39,600 bases of DNA, taken from the NCBI GenBank assembly GCA_002633005.1, contig NMRA01001213.1, positions 1 through 39,600 of the forward strand, in the 5' to 3' direction. The translations under genes were made by a program, and so were the position numbers. Below, one piece after another: positions 10,396 to 19,551 of the stretch; within the stretch, counting starts at the first letter, position 1, and every line of letters begins with the position of its first letter. Below the pieces are notes generated by a model. The model did no database searches, was not told the origin of the DNA, and worked only from the letters and a program-made list of their open reading frames with translations. The stretch comes from Phoronis australis. Lineage: Eukaryota > Phoronida > Phoronidae.

Positions 10396-12146
10396 AGTTA
10401 GAAAAGAAGTAATGGTGCAGGAAAGGTAAAGGACCATCAGCATGGGAGATGTCATTTCATATAAATATTATGAACAGATCTAAAATCATTATTCAAACAG
10501 TCCTATTTATTTGCTGATGCTTTAAAGGTGAAAACTGACCGATTGATAAAAATCATTAATTAAAACCATGTATCAAGCTATCGGCCACAGACAGACCTTC
10601 ATACGGAAACTTGCATGTCTACTATATGTCTAAGAAAACTAAAATATCTATAAAAAATCCTACAGAACACAACTATACGAGAGAGGAGAGAGCAACAGGC
10701 TCTCAGGAATAATGATACCCCCAAGTCGTATAAAATAGACAACACCAAGTACACAAATCAGGAAGCAACTTGGTCTACAAAATATGATTGGCAGTAAAGG
10801 CCTAGCACCCTACCAATGTGTTCAACGAATATCCTAGAGCTAAGCAAAAGGACAAATGACATTTGTGCTGTCGATGTCAGGAAAAGATGGTCACAACTAG
10901 TTAGTAAATGCAATTAAGCCTAGGGTTCTGGTATCATGAACATTTAGTCTAGAAAGATCCATTGCTGGCACGAGGTCATCAGCACTATGCATCAAGTTAT
11001 TATGTAATTACATAAGAGTGAAACCACAGGCTGGCCCATTACCATGAAATCTAGGTCAATGAGCACTCCAACTGAATTTGGACTAGGGTGATCCCAGTGT
11101 GCTTTGGTGACAAAATTTTAGGAAGTAGGTTAGGCACATTTGCGGGCAATATAAGTTAACAAAAGGAAAGGTTACAAGATTTTGAAATCGTAAATTAAAA
11201 ATCTTGTGTTAAAATATGTCAGACATTACTGGTAATCTGATACGATTTATACACCTAAACAGGCAGATGTAAACCACTTAGTGAGTGACGCGTTTTCAAA
11301 AACTTGGCGCAGTGACATGGATACTGTTTAGGCCTACTAATAGCCCGGGTGTAGTGGATCCTGGGTTGCAGATGAAAACGATCGTACTTCAGCGGATAAG
11401 GACAACTGTTAGAGTGACTGGCTTAGACCTAATTACACCGAAATGAACTAGTACATACGAAAATCGTAAAATTAAAGGAACAGCTTAAGCCGTTCATGCC
11501 CTCGCTCTGGAGGCACTCGAGCGCAGATTTCGTACGACTAAGCTATACGCGTCTGGGCAGTGGACAACTTAGCAGGCATGTGAGACGTGATTTCATCGAT
11601 CATAACGTCCGCCTATCTGCCACTACAGTAGCCGACTATTCGAAAATCGTCCTGGTGGGAAATACCCGACCACGATGCTAGACGAAAACAAAAGTTGACG
11701 CATTACCGTAACTTAAGCGCGGTTGGAATAGGTTTAAATTATGCCGAGAGAACAAAATGTGAAGTATTATGTGATAGCAATTGACACGAGTGTTTTAAAA
11801 TGTTTAACACATTTTGTTGTTATTATTATTATTTTATTAGTTTATTTTTCAATTATTATTTATTTAATTTGTAGCAATGTTTTAGTGTACGTTTTAGTTT
11901 GTTTATTAGTTGTATTATATGTTGGTTTTTAAATTTTTTTATTGATTTTTTTCCGTGCGTCGGTAAAGTATACATATTTTTTAAGTGTTGTTCGGAAGGA
12001 AATATGCCGATCAAAAGCGTAGATAAACATGGTAGGGTTAGGGCCGGTGACGAAGTACTTGAAAAGGCCTAACAAACAACATATCCAGTATCTCCGTATC
12101 TTTCATGGAAAGTCGAATAAATGTCAACAGTGACATCCAAAGTTTT
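10396..12146. other. Intergenic stretch, nothing identified
   Basis: Small open frames (around 11496 and 11741) have no domain similarity and no supported splice sites. The second frame enters an ATT-rich low-complexity tract at 11815-11935. I see no repeat shared with the rest of the window. Confidence 0.45.
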
Positions 12147-12250
12147 TTTTATTATAATTATTATTATTATTTATTATTACTTTATTATTATTATTTATTA
12201 TTATTATAATTATTTTTACTTTCTTATTATTGTGTTTTATTATTTTGTTT
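12147..12250 (+). repeat. Simple repeat, (ATT/TTA)n
   Basis: An imperfect trinucleotide run of ATT/TTA with interruptions. Low complexity, no coding content. Confidence 0.85.
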
Positions 12251-13383
12251 TACTTAGTACCTAAATTTTATTACTATTATTTTACCCACCAAAGAGGTTG
12301 CGGCTATATGAGGACACTTCCATGTGTTAGACGCGGCACTTTCGAGCTTTACCGCACCAGGCTTCAGGGCGATATGGGATAGATTCCCATCTAGGTCTTA
12401 ACCATTGTAAATCCCATCTGTTTACATCAATAATACCTCCAGTCCTGTTGGAATAGTACCAAGTCTAGTTTTATGTAATTCCAGTATCCGCCATGTACCC
12501 AAACCATAAGTACGTCTGGAGCCGAGGTCACACACTTGTCAAACCGCTGGCATTCAAGCTCGTTCTACATGGGTATCCAGACCCCAACTGTGCTTCACTC
12601 CTTGTTCAAGGCTTAAAATAGCTAGTGTCACGCACTATCGTCACGCGCTTCCCTCTGTCACGCGCTAGCCTTTGCCTAACGCGCGTGACTCAGTGGACAT
12701 ACTTTCGGTTATGGCGCGCGCGGTGAAAAAGTCAACGGGAACCAAAAAAGTGGAGTTGAAATTCTTCGGCAAAATCACCCCAATCTCATAACTAAGCTTC
12801 ATCGAAGATATGTATAGAAGTAAAATAAATGGATCCATGAAGAAATGAACCGCTTTTTAAGTGATAGTTTTAAGTGTGGAATGTATTTTTGACGAGGTTA
12901 AACTCAAAATCAGTGGCCGGATTTGGCCAGACGAAATGGTACAGAAAGCGATGAGAAGTATTCTAGCCCCCAACCGGCCAACCGAGGGGCTACGCGTTGA
13001 CTAGCCCCTGTCCTACCAGCCCCGTTGATAACCTTTTTACCTCGCCGCCGGGTCTCATCCCCAAAGCAGACGGCGATTGTCACACGATATACCACTTAAT
13101 ACCCAGGGAAGTGGTGAAATGGCGAGGGATTGGTTTGGGTTTGAGGGATCATTAAAATTGAAAGAAATCGGCCGTTAGAAAAGCCATCTTTGGCTACAAC
13201 TAATAAATAAGGGAAGTGTCGTTTGTCCAGGACAATTAACGACGAACGGGAAGGAGTCTACTAGTTATAAACTTGTCTAATTAGGAAAACTTACGAGTGA
13301 ATGTACTGTTGCTTGAGGCTGGGCCAACAGGAAGCTAGAGAGAAAGAACAAACAGCGCAACCATCAGACTTGGTAGGAACTAA
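12251..13383. other. Intergenic stretch with a CpG-rich island and a 26-codon frame
   Basis: Around 12625-12725 CpG density rises sharply and GTCACGC recurs, ending in an inverted GCGCGTGAC. Directly after it an ATG at 12711 in a good context opens a basic 26-codon frame (MARAVKKSTGTKKVELKFFG and six more residues), stopping at 12791. It could be a short first exon or chance. I do not recognise it. Nothing else is seen in the stretch. Confidence 0.3.
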
Positions 13384-13471
13384 CCAGCAGTTGGATATGA
13401 AGCATGAAGGGCTCTATAATGGTATTTGCCCAAATAATAGGATTTATGTCAGAGTGCCATCAATCTCATTA
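13384..13471 (+). repeat. First copy of an 88-bp sequence duplicated across a gap
   Basis: Begins CCAGCAGTTGGATA and runs through CCCAAATAATAGGATTT. It recurs at 13885-13972 with only a few base differences, immediately after the N at 13884. This pattern is best explained by contigs of two haplotypes joined at the gap. Confidence 0.8.
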
Positions 13472-13884
13472 TACCATAGGTAAACCAAAGCTTAGCCGTT
13501 TTGATTTCTCAATGATTTAATTTTCGCTTTGTTGTATAACCGACTGGCTGAAAAAGTGGATAACAATTGATGGGATGAGTGTAAGATGTTTGTCAGCCTG
13601 ACAAAAGCCTCCGTCATTCAAAAATTCCAACAAAAGGTGTGATGATGATGAACTCACTTTTATTGGCAGAGTTCAGATGAACGCACATTACCTCTACACA
13701 GTGATCACTGTCTCATGCTGGCCCAGTAGAGACGGTGGAGCTCCTATACGAGCTTCATACGCCGGAAGCTTTTCGGCAAATTATGACTCACACTCACTAA
13801 AACATCAAAGTCACGTTGTTATAAATACCTGTTGAGCACAGACTGACACCTTAGGGACCGTCAGTGTATTTAATACATTCCAAN

Positions 13885-13972
13885 CCAGCAGTTGGATACG
13901 AAGCATAAAGGGCTCTATAATGGTATTTGCCCAAATAATAGGATTTATGTCAGAGTGCCACAAATCTCATTA
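13885..13972 (+). repeat. Second copy of the 88-bp duplicate, after the gap
   Basis: Starts on the first base after the N and matches 13384-13471 with a handful of substitutions. After the match the two sequences diverge. The downstream repeats at 13973-14272 could therefore be an insertion present in only one haplotype. Confidence 0.8.
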
Positions 13973-14153
13973 ATTACGTTCGTAATCACGGGATTAAGCT
14001 CGTAAAACACGAGCGAAGTCTTGGTATTAATTACGCTCGTAATCCCGGGATTGAGCTCGTAAAACACGAGCAAAGTCTTGGTCGTGATCACGAGCGTAAT
14101 TAAGAGCGAATGATTTTGGCAGTAAAACGCGACCGAAATCTTGGTCGTGATTA
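13973..14153 (+). repeat. Tandem repeat, about three units of ~57 bp, rich in CTCGTAA
   Basis: Units start at TAATTACG or TGATCACG, carry AAAACACGAGC or AAAACGCGACC, and end at TCTTGGTCG. Short inverted words (GCTCGTAA with TTACGAGC, ATTACG with CGTAAT) make each unit internally palindromic. The third unit is the most diverged. It abuts the GC-rich repeat at 14158. Confidence 0.75.
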
Positions 14154-14157
14154 CAAT

Positions 14158-14272
14158 ATGGACGGCGCACCATAAGGGACTGGGGGGTATGGCCCCCCAC
14201 TTTTTTCAATGCCACACCGCACATGGTCTTTAGGCGGTGCACCACTTATTTCAGTGCTGCGCCGCCCAATGT
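14158..14272 (-). repeat. GC-rich interspersed repeat, inverted copy of 2977-3114
   Basis: On the minus strand it reads GGCGGCGCAGCACTGAAA, then a shortened first subunit and a full second subunit with AAAAAAGTGGGGGG and CCCCCCAGTCCC. The copy is about 75-80% like the one at 2977-3114 by eye. Confidence 0.75.
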
Positions 14273-14503
14273 ACGAGCGTATAAGCGCGACACTTTCAAC
14301 CGAACGGCCCACGATAAGAAAGAGAGCGTTCTCGCGTTACCTCTTGCCAAACTCTGAGATCTGGCGTGCTTAAATGAGAGATTAAACCCCAGTCCATACT
14401 CGGACAGAAATATTAAGTCTTGGAATGACTTGACGTAGTTGTTTATCTGATTGTATACATGTATTTGAGTATTACCTAAGTTACACTGGAAATGGGAACA
14501 CCC

Positions 14504-14592
14504 CATTCCGAAGGTTCATTACTCCGAAGGTTCACTACTCCGAACGTTCACTATTCCGAAGGTTCACTATTCCAAAGGTTCACTACTCTGAA
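14504..14592 (+). repeat. 16-bp minisatellite, unit ACTCCGAAGGTTCACT
   Basis: About five and a half tandem copies of a 16-base unit with one or two substitutions each (ATTCCGAAGGTTCACT, ATTCCAAAGGTTCACT and similar). The same unit occurs inverted at 27251-27314 and direct at 38891-38955, so it is a dispersed family and not a single local expansion. Confidence 0.9.
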
Positions 14593-15184
14593 GATATTTC
14601 AAATTTCGGACTCGGGTGTAATTTTATACTGTTGCGTGTAAAAATAAGCTACACTTCGGTTATTAGATGCACTAAGTGTTGTACATGTACCTATGATAAT
14701 AACAACGCCCAATTAAAGAATTTTTTTGCATTCCATGCGAAAGCGAAAGTAACCACATGTCTTAAGAATACGGAAAAATGAATACGTACTTGCATTTCTA
14801 TTTGTATTATCAACCACGATACCGTTTTCAAATCCATGTCAAGGTTGCGTAGAGTTTAGGGCCGCTGCGCCTCAACCTCACCCTTCAGAACCACGCGCAC
14901 GAACATATCGAAACTAAATGTACATGTAGTTAGTAGGCTACCTTGTCCCTATCAGTCTTCACACACGCGGACACGCAAGCATGTCACTCCACTGATCCAC
15001 AATCGCGACCCCTTTCTATTTGAAATTTGAAAATGTGCGCACTTGTCATATGCTAACAAGTATACGGAAATAGCAGATGTCAAACCTATTTTCTACTGTT
15101 TCGTTTTTGGTCGATTTTAAGATATTCACGCCGCTCTACTTTTTGGGATTTTGGTATCTCTATCGTGGCTAAATAGCTTAGCTA
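14593..15184. other. Intergenic stretch, nothing identified
   Basis: No open frame with splice support and no repeat shared with the window. The only notable feature is two ACATGTA-type words, common in this window generally. Confidence 0.4.
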
Positions 15185-15435
15185 GGCGTAGGCATTTACT
15201 TCTAAACTTCCTTGTTACCCTATGGTGTAGCCACCACGTGCGTTCAATGCCTATGAATAACACATAGTATAAAGCCTGCTCTAGTCAGCTGCACGATCCT
15301 GTCATCTACGCAAAACACCACTCGGCCGAAGTTGGTCGAGTACGGCACGATGATCACGTGAAGCACTTTGAATCAGACGAAAATTCACAATTTTTAGTAA
15401 CTTAGTAAGTAATCCTAGTAGCTGCGACAATTTTG
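15185..15435 (-). repeat. ~250-bp interspersed repeat, inverted copy of 36470-36722
   Basis: The reverse complement aligns through the whole block with 36470-36722. Shared landmarks are AAAATTGTYGCAGCTACT, GATTCAAAG, GTAGATGACAGGATCGTGCA and CGYGGTGGCTACA. It has no coding capacity and no obvious terminal inverted repeats. It could be a SINE or a non-autonomous DNA element. The class is undetermined. Confidence 0.75.
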
Positions 15436-15454
15436 TTGTTGTTGTTGTTGTTGT
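15434..15454 (+). repeat. (TTG)n microsatellite
   Basis: Seven uninterrupted TTG/TGT trinucleotides, directly at the edge of the repeat block at 15185-15435. Confidence 0.9.
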
Positions 15455-15476
15455 CTATCTATATCCTAGCTTATAC

Positions 15477-15821
15477 ATGTACGTATACGCTGGGGATGGA
15501 ACGAAGCCCCCGAACCTTCCTGGCTACGGCATGTATTTGACTTGGTCGCATTGCCACGCGCGGAGTAGTTTCCTAAAGTACAGCATCCACGCTGCGAATT
15601 TTTTAATCTCCCTGTACGCTGGCAAGGGTATAACAGATGGGACATACACTGCACTTCGTATAAAAGACCGAGTTAGCATACAGCGTATGACTGGAGAAAT
15701 TCGCCGTCAGTCACCGCGATTGTATGATGTGGTCTTCTGCCATCTCCTGCTTCATTGCGATGTTTGCATTAGCACAGCATGTGAGAGGCGAAAAGCAGCT
15801 ATTTTCCAGGGATTCACAAGG
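15477..15821 (+). CDS. Possible exon, 115 codons, function unknown
   Basis: An open frame of 115 codons begins at an ATG at 15477 and ends on a consensus donor (ACAAGG then GTAAGA, phase 0). G+C and CpG are higher than in the flanks, which supports coding or a CpG island. The peptide is cysteine- and basic-rich (it includes HCDVCISTACERRKAAIFQG) with no domain I can name. The true left boundary could be an upstream acceptor instead of this ATG. No partner exon was found before the transposon cluster at 16528, and the overlapping minus-strand frames look worse. Confidence 0.3.
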
Positions 15822-16523
15822 GTAAGATACATGTAGATAAGAAGTGATAGATAATCAAGACGCGTCGTTGCTCAGTCAAATGACGTTCCTTAGACATAGT
15901 TAGGCAAGACTCAACATTGGTACATCGCAGGTAACATGAATGTTGTATTGGACACCCAAAATGTATATAGCCCGTTTTAGTGATCCCCATTTTATTTGCT
16001 GCCCCCTGTCTGTCGTTGGTGGTAAGAAAGGATAACAGAACGCACAGCATTGTGGTCCAGAAGATTTGGAGGAACTGAACTTGCCAAAGATTTGTTTTCT
16101 TGATAAGACGAACAAGCAGAGCAAGTTCACCGACTCTATTTCATAAATCAAAAAAGTTGCAGTGTGTTCCAATTCTTTGTTCAAACTACAAATGCTTGTT
16201 TTTTAAGAAACTTTTATGGTGCTCCTGGAACAGGAGCACTGTAATCAGGGCAACTTCTACTCAAACATTTCACGATCTTTTATCCGACCAGTCGGAAAAC
16301 GGTCAACGACCGGTCGTCTAGCCGACCAGCAGCAGAACGGCAACGGTCTGGCAGGAATCGTCAGCTGTCGCCACTTAGACGACTGGTTAGGATAATGCGT
16401 ATCCTTGGTCGGCAATTACCAATTTATGAGTAAGCTGGGCAAACTAACATCCACTGTTTGCCGTTCGTACTCCAGTGGCCATTCATGTCTTGACCACGGT
16501 TCATCAACTTTTGCTCGATTATT
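15822..16523. other. Flank of the nested transposons, nothing identified
   Basis: Contains a short GC-rich patch at about 16280-16385 with repeated GACCGGTCG/CCGACCAG-type words, and several overlapping frames without domain similarity. Confidence 0.35.
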
Positions 16524-16527
16524 TAAA

Positions 16528-16680
16528 GGAGAAAGCAACCTTTTTCATGTCAATTTTAGTAAAATACAGTTCGTTGTTTATCTCAAATACATTTTTAATA
16601 ACGGTTTCCGTGATTTTATTAATTAGTCGTGCCTCACTGCAGGGGTTAAGTATTTCCCGACATTTTGTTTTCATATAGTC
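16528..16680 (+). repeat. Left long terminal inverted repeat of the outer element
   Basis: Aligns with the reverse complement of 19395-19547 across its length, at roughly 70% identity by eye. The outermost 10 bases differ at two positions. Confidence 0.72.
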
Positions 16681-16768
16681 TGACTGTAAAACCTGTCGAG
16701 TCAGTCATTGTTTACCTCGGTTGTGATCAGTTCGGTTGTCGTTTCCGTTTGTTTACGAGTCAGTCAAC

Positions 16769-17349
16769 ATGCCACACGGTTGTTTCGTACCGAAGTGTAC
16801 GCCTATCGTTTAACTCTCGTATGCAAGACACTGCTTTCCGAAAAATGACATGCTCCGCCGTACTTGTCTCGTTCGTATGAAGATTGCAGCGTCACCATCC
16901 ACAAAACGTGCAGAGCACTGCAGAATAAATGCCGAGTGTGTGGCAGGCATTTTCTGTCGTTGGAATACGAAAGAGATATGAACGCGGAATCGGTGAAGGT
17001 CCTTCCAAAACAACCCATAAAAAGGGTGCCATACAATCGCAGTGCCCTACCGCCATCCCTGCTTCATACATTTCGCGAGCTGTGGCCACTACACTGACTG
17101 GAGACGATTAATCTACTCTCGTCCGTGCCTCCGAACGCACCCCCAGAGCGTGCAATTCCGGAAACTAGCAGTAATTTGAGCTGTGCTGGTGTTGTCTCTA
17201 GCCCAGAACCTGTAAGTAGCCCTTCAGTGATAATGAATAGTGGTAGTGAATACAGGCCAAGTTCCACACGTAGTGGGGATAACAGTTCGTTGTCTAGTGG
17301 TCAGGTCGGCGAGCCAAACTTTTATAACTTTATTGTAGACTTGACTTAA
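16769..17349 (+). pseudogene. Broken THAP-domain gene of the outer element
   Basis: An ATG at 16769 opens MPHGCFVPKCTPIV and then a stop. The C-x4-C pair is the first half of the THAP C2CH zinc site. The domain resumes in a second frame with FPKNDMLRRTCLVRMK (the conserved F-P and basic helix), and in a third frame with CRVCGRHFLSLEYERDM, where C-x2-H supplies the other two zinc ligands. The third frame then continues through one nonsense codon near 17095 into a Ser/Pro/Glu-rich linker ending FIVDLT and a stop that overlaps the TTAA target of the inner element. THAP domains bind DNA. Here at least two frameshifts and two stops show the copy is dead. Confidence 0.75.
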
Positions 17350-17838
17350 AGGAGCATGCCACCCAAAAAACAACCTAATTTGTATCAATTTAGATCGAGT
17401 AGTTCTCCTCGATAGCGGCATGTACGGTTGCGTTACCTGACACCTGACGGCAGACGGAGGTGATGAAATTTTCCACTGACGTCATCGGTTTCACACGCAG
17501 TCTGTTCAGCAGTTCACAACACGGGTAACTGGTGTCAGCTTATCGCTTGAATTCATCGTTTAACACCAATTAATGATCAAACTTCGCTGTAAAACCCTTA
17601 AAAATACACCGAGTTCTTATAAAAACGTGTTGTCTTATTTCACTGTTACGGATTTATTGGTATTTGGACACACCGTAGCAAACAAATTTCGGCAGTCCAA
17701 CTTACCAAGGTCCGTATCAGGAGTTCGTGTTCTGTTCGGAGATAAATTCTAAGTACTTTTCCGTGAAATACAGACAGTGGGACCTAGATCTGTGTTGTTT
17801 AGACTTGTGTTTTTTAGTTCTAAACACAAAAAACGCTT

Positions 17839-17946
17839 GTTATCCCGGCCAGTGTCTCGGAACCCGATTAGGCTCGTCGCGGCCGGACTGACTCGTTATC
17901 CCGGCCAGTGGCTCGGAACCCAATCAGGCCCGTCGCGACCGGACTG
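17839..17946 (+). repeat. Internal 56-bp direct repeat, two units
   Basis: Two head-to-tail GC-rich units beginning GTTATCCCGGCCAGTG and containing CTCGGAACCC and CGACCGGACTGA-like words. Copy 3 of the element has only one diverged unit, so the duplication happened in this copy or its lineage. Confidence 0.85.
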
Positions 17947-18498
17947 AAGACATCACGAACATTAACCAGCCAAAGTTGGAAACTAAGCTTGAAGTCAAGA
18001 AAATACTATACTAGTGAGCTAAAGAAGTAATGTGCACGTGATTATTTTGGTGAAGCCACGAAACTGCAAATCTACTAAGGCCTACTCGTCGGGGGCCGTG
18101 AATTCAGGTTCCCGTTTGGCCACAGAACCGCCAGGGCAGAAGTTGTACATTGACAATCATTATTTGAATAATATATAAGTAAATAAAGATTCCCCTATCA
18201 CCTGGCCGTGGGATGGAATATCGAGTTATTGTTTCACAACAGATTCTGTCCGCAAACACTGAATTGCTTGCGCTCACACGGCCTCGGTGTCCGGTCAAAT
18301 TAGTTTTATTGCACCTAAAGCCGGTAACGCAGTGATTTATTCATTGCTGGCTTCTCAAATAATTTGCACTCACGAACACTCCAAAGGCATTACAAATTGC
18401 ATCTAATGGGACACACTTTCTTTCAGTTTTATATATAAGTATTGGTTAGTTTGAGAATAATTCATTTTGAAACAGAACGCTTAGTAATAAACGTCAAC

Positions 18499-18720
18499 AT
18501 GGCAACTCGCAATCCCGACTTGGAGGAGTATTCATCTGACGAAGACTTCCCAGGTAGATCGTTAGTTTTCTCAGGATATCTGTTCGAACCAGCTAGAGTA
18601 CACTGATCAAGAAGTATTAGAGAAGCGCCGTGAACGTGCACAAACAATGGAGCACATGGATAGTTCCGAAAACCGTCTCATGCTGTCAGTGCGCTTACTG
18701 CACCATAATGGAAACAACTG
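18499..18720 (+). pseudogene. Broken N-terminal piece of a P2X7 ballast-like (zinc-binding Cys) gene
   Basis: An ATG at 18499 opens an acidic start (EEYSSDEDFPG) leading to GYLFEP, then runs to a stop at 18604-18606. A second frame from 18596 continues EYTDQEVLEKRRERAQTMEH, and a third, from about 18677, reads SCCQCAYCTIMETTD. The order acidic start, Y-L-F-E-P, E-Y-T-D, charged helix, then C-x-C-x2-C-x2-M-x-T is how stand-alone 'P2X purinoceptor 7-like' ballast proteins of many invertebrates begin. In P2X7 itself this cytosolic cysteine-rich module binds zinc. The rest of the domain is absent because the sequence runs into the opposite-strand THAP exon. Two frameshifts make this copy non-functional. 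Identification is from remembered family motifs. Confidence 0.55.
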
Positions 18721-19057
18721 ATCCACGTTTCTTTGCTTCCTGCCTGCCGAACGCAAACACACTAGGCACAGTATCTGACTTCAGCCTCGGTTGCTTTTTC
18801 TGCCCTGGCATGAGCTGTTTGGCAAGCCGGAATTCGTCAGTGAAATCACTGTCCACGAAATGTCGGCCACAGACACGGAGGTGTTTCACGGCCTCGTACT
18901 TGGTATGAACTCCGTACTTGTCCTTTTTCACTGCCGCGAGCCACTTCCGAAGCATTTCGGGCTCTCGAGGAAATCGAAAAAACGATGTACCCGCTTTCCT
19001 CGCCGCTTCATAGTTCGAACAGGCAGGAACGACACACCACATCATGGCGGAATTCAC
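18695..19057 (-). CDS. THAP-domain protein exon of the inner transposon
   Basis: The frame is 120 codons, with a THAP domain at about residues 6-100. It has MMWCVVPACSNYEAARKAG (C-x4-C), FFRFPREPEMLRKWLAAVKK (F-P motif and the invariant tryptophan), VCGRHFVDSDF (C-x2-H) and LKSDTVPSVF, the usual A-V-P-S-like C-terminal box. All four zinc ligands are present and the frame is uninterrupted, unlike the other THAP remnants here. The start is one of three nearby methionines just before the domain. A donor-like CAGTAAGC at the stop suggests the original gene spliced onward to a now-missing transposase exon. As it stands it could make a bare DNA-binding domain. Confidence 0.72.
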   Translation of the reverse strand: MNSAMMWCVVPACSNYEAARKAGTSFFRFPREPEMLRKWLAAVKKDKYGVHTKYEAVKHLRVCGRHFVDSDFTDEFRLAKQLMPGQKKQPRLKSDTVPSVFAFGRQEAKKRGSVVSIMVQ

Positions 19058-19394
19058 TCTGCATACGAACCACTGACGTCGCTGCGGACTTTCTCACCTT
19101 CCTCACAGGCTAACGCGACACCTCTTGGCAAGGTAAGGTCGACCGTGTACGAGCCGATATGGCCCCAGACCGATTAAGACGGTAAAAAAGACTAATTAAA
19201 TCGGGTGGCATTAGCCTTTAAGTGTTATAGATATTGCTACTTCAAACCAAAATATTCCTAAACCCATCGTAATTGAGTTCTTTAACATCCTAGCTTGTCG
19301 TAGAATAGTAGTCAACGGCAAGTGGCTACGACAATTTTAGGAGACCAGCACAAAAACGACAGTACAACAGATCCTCACAGTAACTCAAACACAC

Positions 19395-19547
19395 TGGAAA
19401 CGAAATGCCGGGAAACTCGTAACTTCGAGAGTATTGCACGACCAATTAATAAATTTACGGGGAGCCGTAATTAACTGACGCATATGTCTGGGATAATCAA
19501 CGAACCGTGTTTTTACTAAAAATGACACAAAAACGTCACTTTCCCCT
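19395..19547 (-). repeat. Right long terminal inverted repeat of the outer element
   Basis: Mirror of 16528-16680. Ends CCCCT directly before TTAA at 19548. Confidence 0.72.
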
Positions 19548-19551
19548 TTAA

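Larger units (their letters stand above)
17350..19217 (+). mobile_element. Inner Kolobok-like TTAA transposon, copy 2 (most complete)
   Basis: TTAA at 17346-17349 and 19218-19221 flank 1868 bases. The ends are AGGAGCATGCCACCC and, inverted, AGGCTAATGCCACCC (12 of 15 identical), and little further inverted similarity is seen. It carries a THAP exon on the minus strand near the right end and a broken P2X7-ballast-like frame on the plus strand, meeting tail to tail near 18710. Copies 1 (9526) and 3 (21748) share its left half. It sits exactly at the TTAA where the outer THAP frame stops, which dates it as the younger insertion. There is no DDE transposase, so it must have been mobilised in trans. 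Confidence 0.8.
16528..19547 (+). mobile_element. Outer Kolobok-like TTAA transposon, interrupted by a second one
   Basis: The element is flanked by TTAA at 16524-16527 and 19548-19551 and starts AGGAGAAAGC on the left and, inverted, AGGGGAAAGT on the right. The terminal inverted repeats are long: about 150 bases align by eye (16528-16680 against 19547-19395), sharing TTTTAGTAAAA, TTCGTTG and TTTATTAATT. Inside is a broken THAP-domain gene on the plus strand. Removing the inner insertion (17350-19217 plus one TTAA) leaves about 1.15 kb, so it is non-autonomous. TTAA target duplication, a purine-purine terminus and a THAP domain match the Kolobok superfamily. piggyBac also uses TTAA but lacks THAP. 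No DDE transposase domain is visible. Confidence 0.72.

Noticed and set aside
12711-12791. 26-codon basic frame after a CpG-rich patch as a histone-like gene
   Set aside because: Too short and no family match. Only the lysine-rich composition is suggestive.
18791-19177. 128-codon plus-strand frame
   Set aside because: Antisense of the THAP exon at 18695-19057. No domain of its own.
16528-19547. piggyBac assignment for the TTAA elements
   Set aside because: piggyBac transposases lack THAP domains and its termini usually start with C. A THAP domain plus AGG or AAG ends fits Kolobok better. P elements carry THAP but duplicate 8 bp.
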